A stretch of DNA of 7,991 nt from assembly GCA_003520365.1 (NCBI GenBank), contig DOUW01000354.1:1-7991 (forward strand). The letters are read 5' to 3'. Below the pieces are notes generated by a model that saw only the letters and a list, made by a program, of their open reading frames with translations, made no database searches and had not been told where the DNA came from. Source of the DNA: Massilia sp. (GTDB taxonomy: Bacteria; Pseudomonadota; Gammaproteobacteria; Burkholderiales; Burkholderiaceae_D). Position numbers and translations under genes: made by a program. Below, piece by piece: positions 7,172-7,991 of the stretch (its first letter is position 1; each line of letters opens with the position of its first letter).

Positions 7172-7629
7172 CATGCGCTCTTCCACTTGGCCTTGGCGCT
7201 GTCATCCGACAGGCGTGCATCGACCCAGCGCGCGCCTTCCGGGGTCTGCTCCTTCTTCCAGAACGGCGCGTCGGTCTTCAGGTAGTCGATGATGAATTCG
7301 CAGGCGGCAAAGGCTTCGCCGCGGTGGGCCGCGCTGACGGCGACCAGCACGATCTGCTCCAGCGGCGCGAGCGGGCCGACGCGGTGGATCACCAGCGCAT
7401 TGTAGAGCGGCCAGCGCGCTTTCGCCTGCTCGACGATGTCTTCCAGCGCCTTTTCCGTCATGCCCGGGTAGTGTTCCAGCTCCATCTCGGAGACCGACGA
7501 CCCGTCGTTCATGTCGCGCACGGTGCCGACGAAACTCACCACGGCGCCGACGCGGGCGTCGCCCTCGCGCAGGCGCGCCAGTTCCTGGCCGAGGTCGAAG
7601 TCCCCGGCCTGTACCCTCACCTGGCTCAT
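7171..7629 (-). CDS. moaE: Molybdopterin synthase catalytic (large) subunit MoaE (152 aa)
   Basis: MoaE, with the sulfur carrier MoaD, inserts two dithiolene sulfurs into precursor Z (cPMP) to make molybdopterin in molybdenum cofactor synthesis. Family features are GAVVSFVGTVRD at 28-39, HRVGPL at 82-87, AHRGEAFAAC at 101-110 and DYLKTDAPFWKKE at 115-127. The last holds the lysines matching the active-site K119 and K126 of E. coli MoaE (here K118 and K125). The length is typical. The start at 7629 is preceded by GGAGG and overlaps the stop of the upstream gene (ATGA), indicating coupled translation. Downstream, crcB follows after ten bases. The MoaD gene is not in the window. Confidence 0.97.
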   Translation of the reverse strand: MSQVRVQAGDFDLGQELARLREGDARVGAVVSFVGTVRDMNDGSSVSEMELEHYPGMTEKALEDIVEQAKARWPLYNALVIHRVGPLAPLEQIVLVAVSAAHRGEAFAACEFIIDYLKTDAPFWKKEQTPEGARWVDARLSDDSAKAKWKSA

Positions 7630-7991
7630 TTGCCCTCCCGTGCGGTGCGCATGACGAGCTGCTCGATGCGCAGCGCGGTGCGCTCGTCGACCAGGGCCGG
7701 CAGCGCGATCAGCTGGCGCAGTCCGCCGCCCTTGCTACCGTGGCTGTCGCCATGCTTGTGGCCGTGCCTGTCGCCGGCCTGCAGACTCGACTGCAGCGCC
7801 TCGACTTGCAGCTTCAGGCGCTCGCGCGCGAACTCGGCGCCGCTGTCGATGCCGTTTGCCACTTCCTGGCGCAGCAGTTCCTGCAGCAGCGTGGCGCGGT
7901 TCTCTTCCAGCAGGCGCGCATAGCCGGCGCGGTCGCCCTCGAGGGCGGCCAGGGCCGCCTCGAAGCGCGCGTCGAGCACGGCGTCGTCGTC
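7626..7991 (-). CDS. Unidentified protein with His-rich segment, C-terminal part (cut by window edge)
   Basis: The reading frame is open to the window edge, so at least 121 residues are visible; a GTG at 7979 might be a start but need not be. I do not recognise it. The visible part is a charged helix (FEAALAALEGDRAGYARLLE, then NRATLLQELLRQEVANG), an Ala/Glu/Leu-rich stretch, a short His/Gly segment (HGHKHGDSHGSKGGG) and a helical tail ending TAREGK. It is not MoaD: it lacks the terminal Gly-Gly. The codon use matches moaE, and the ATGA overlap with moaE supports a real gene. The His-rich part could bind a divalent metal; this is inference. Confidence 0.75.
   Translation of the reverse strand, partial: DDDAVLDARFEAALAALEGDRAGYARLLEENRATLLQELLRQEVANGIDSGAEFARERLKLQVEALQSSLQAGDRHGHKHGDSHGSKGGGLRQLIALPALVDERTALRIEQLVMRTAREGK

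Noticed and set aside
7161..7220. Longer crcB beginning at upstream starts near 7220
   Set aside because: It would overlap the moaE coding end and add residues (MHACRMTAPRPSG...) not seen in CrcB proteins.

Overview
The window is about 8 kb of GC-rich bacterial DNA carrying nine protein-coding genes, two of them cut by the window edges. Protein sequences, gene style and the palindromic intergenic repeat suggest a betaproteobacterium of the Burkholderiales, most likely Massilia or another Oxalobacteraceae. This is my recognition from memory, not a database result.

Layout. (1) 1-1637, minus strand: the first 545 codons of the disaggregase ClpB, with a good heat-shock (sigma-32) promoter at 1676-1704. 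(2) 1842-3240, plus strand: a tightly packed pair encoding a small TerB-like protein and a TerC/Alx-type membrane protein, divergent from clpB and separated from it by a terminator-like hairpin. (3) 3260-3366: a perfect 28-base inverted repeat whose arms are themselves palindromic and begin with GTAG, resembling a REP doublet. It lies between convergent genes. (4) 3376-3801, minus strand: a YiaA-type inner-membrane protein with two clear internal repeats. (5) 4020-6789, plus strand: a compact three-gene unit made of a PAAR protein (type VI secretion spike tip), an unrecognised 351-residue protein and an unrecognised 393-residue protein with an N-terminal hydrophobic segment. Parts of this unit are clearly less GC-rich than the flanks. 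(6) 6786-7991, minus strand: an operon of an unidentified gene with a His-rich stretch (cut by the window edge), moaE (molybdopterin synthase large subunit) and crcB/fluC (fluoride channel), joined by overlapping or near-touching ends.

How the parts fit. clpB, moaE and crcB look like chromosomal core genes on the same strand. The terBC pair, yiaA and the PAAR unit lie between them and look like an accessory region. The most interesting element is the PAAR unit. Its gene order suggests a spike-delivered cargo with a partner or immunity protein, with no other type VI secretion genes in view. No effector or immunity activity can be shown from sequence alone. I found no tRNA, rRNA, CRISPR array, transposase or integrase.
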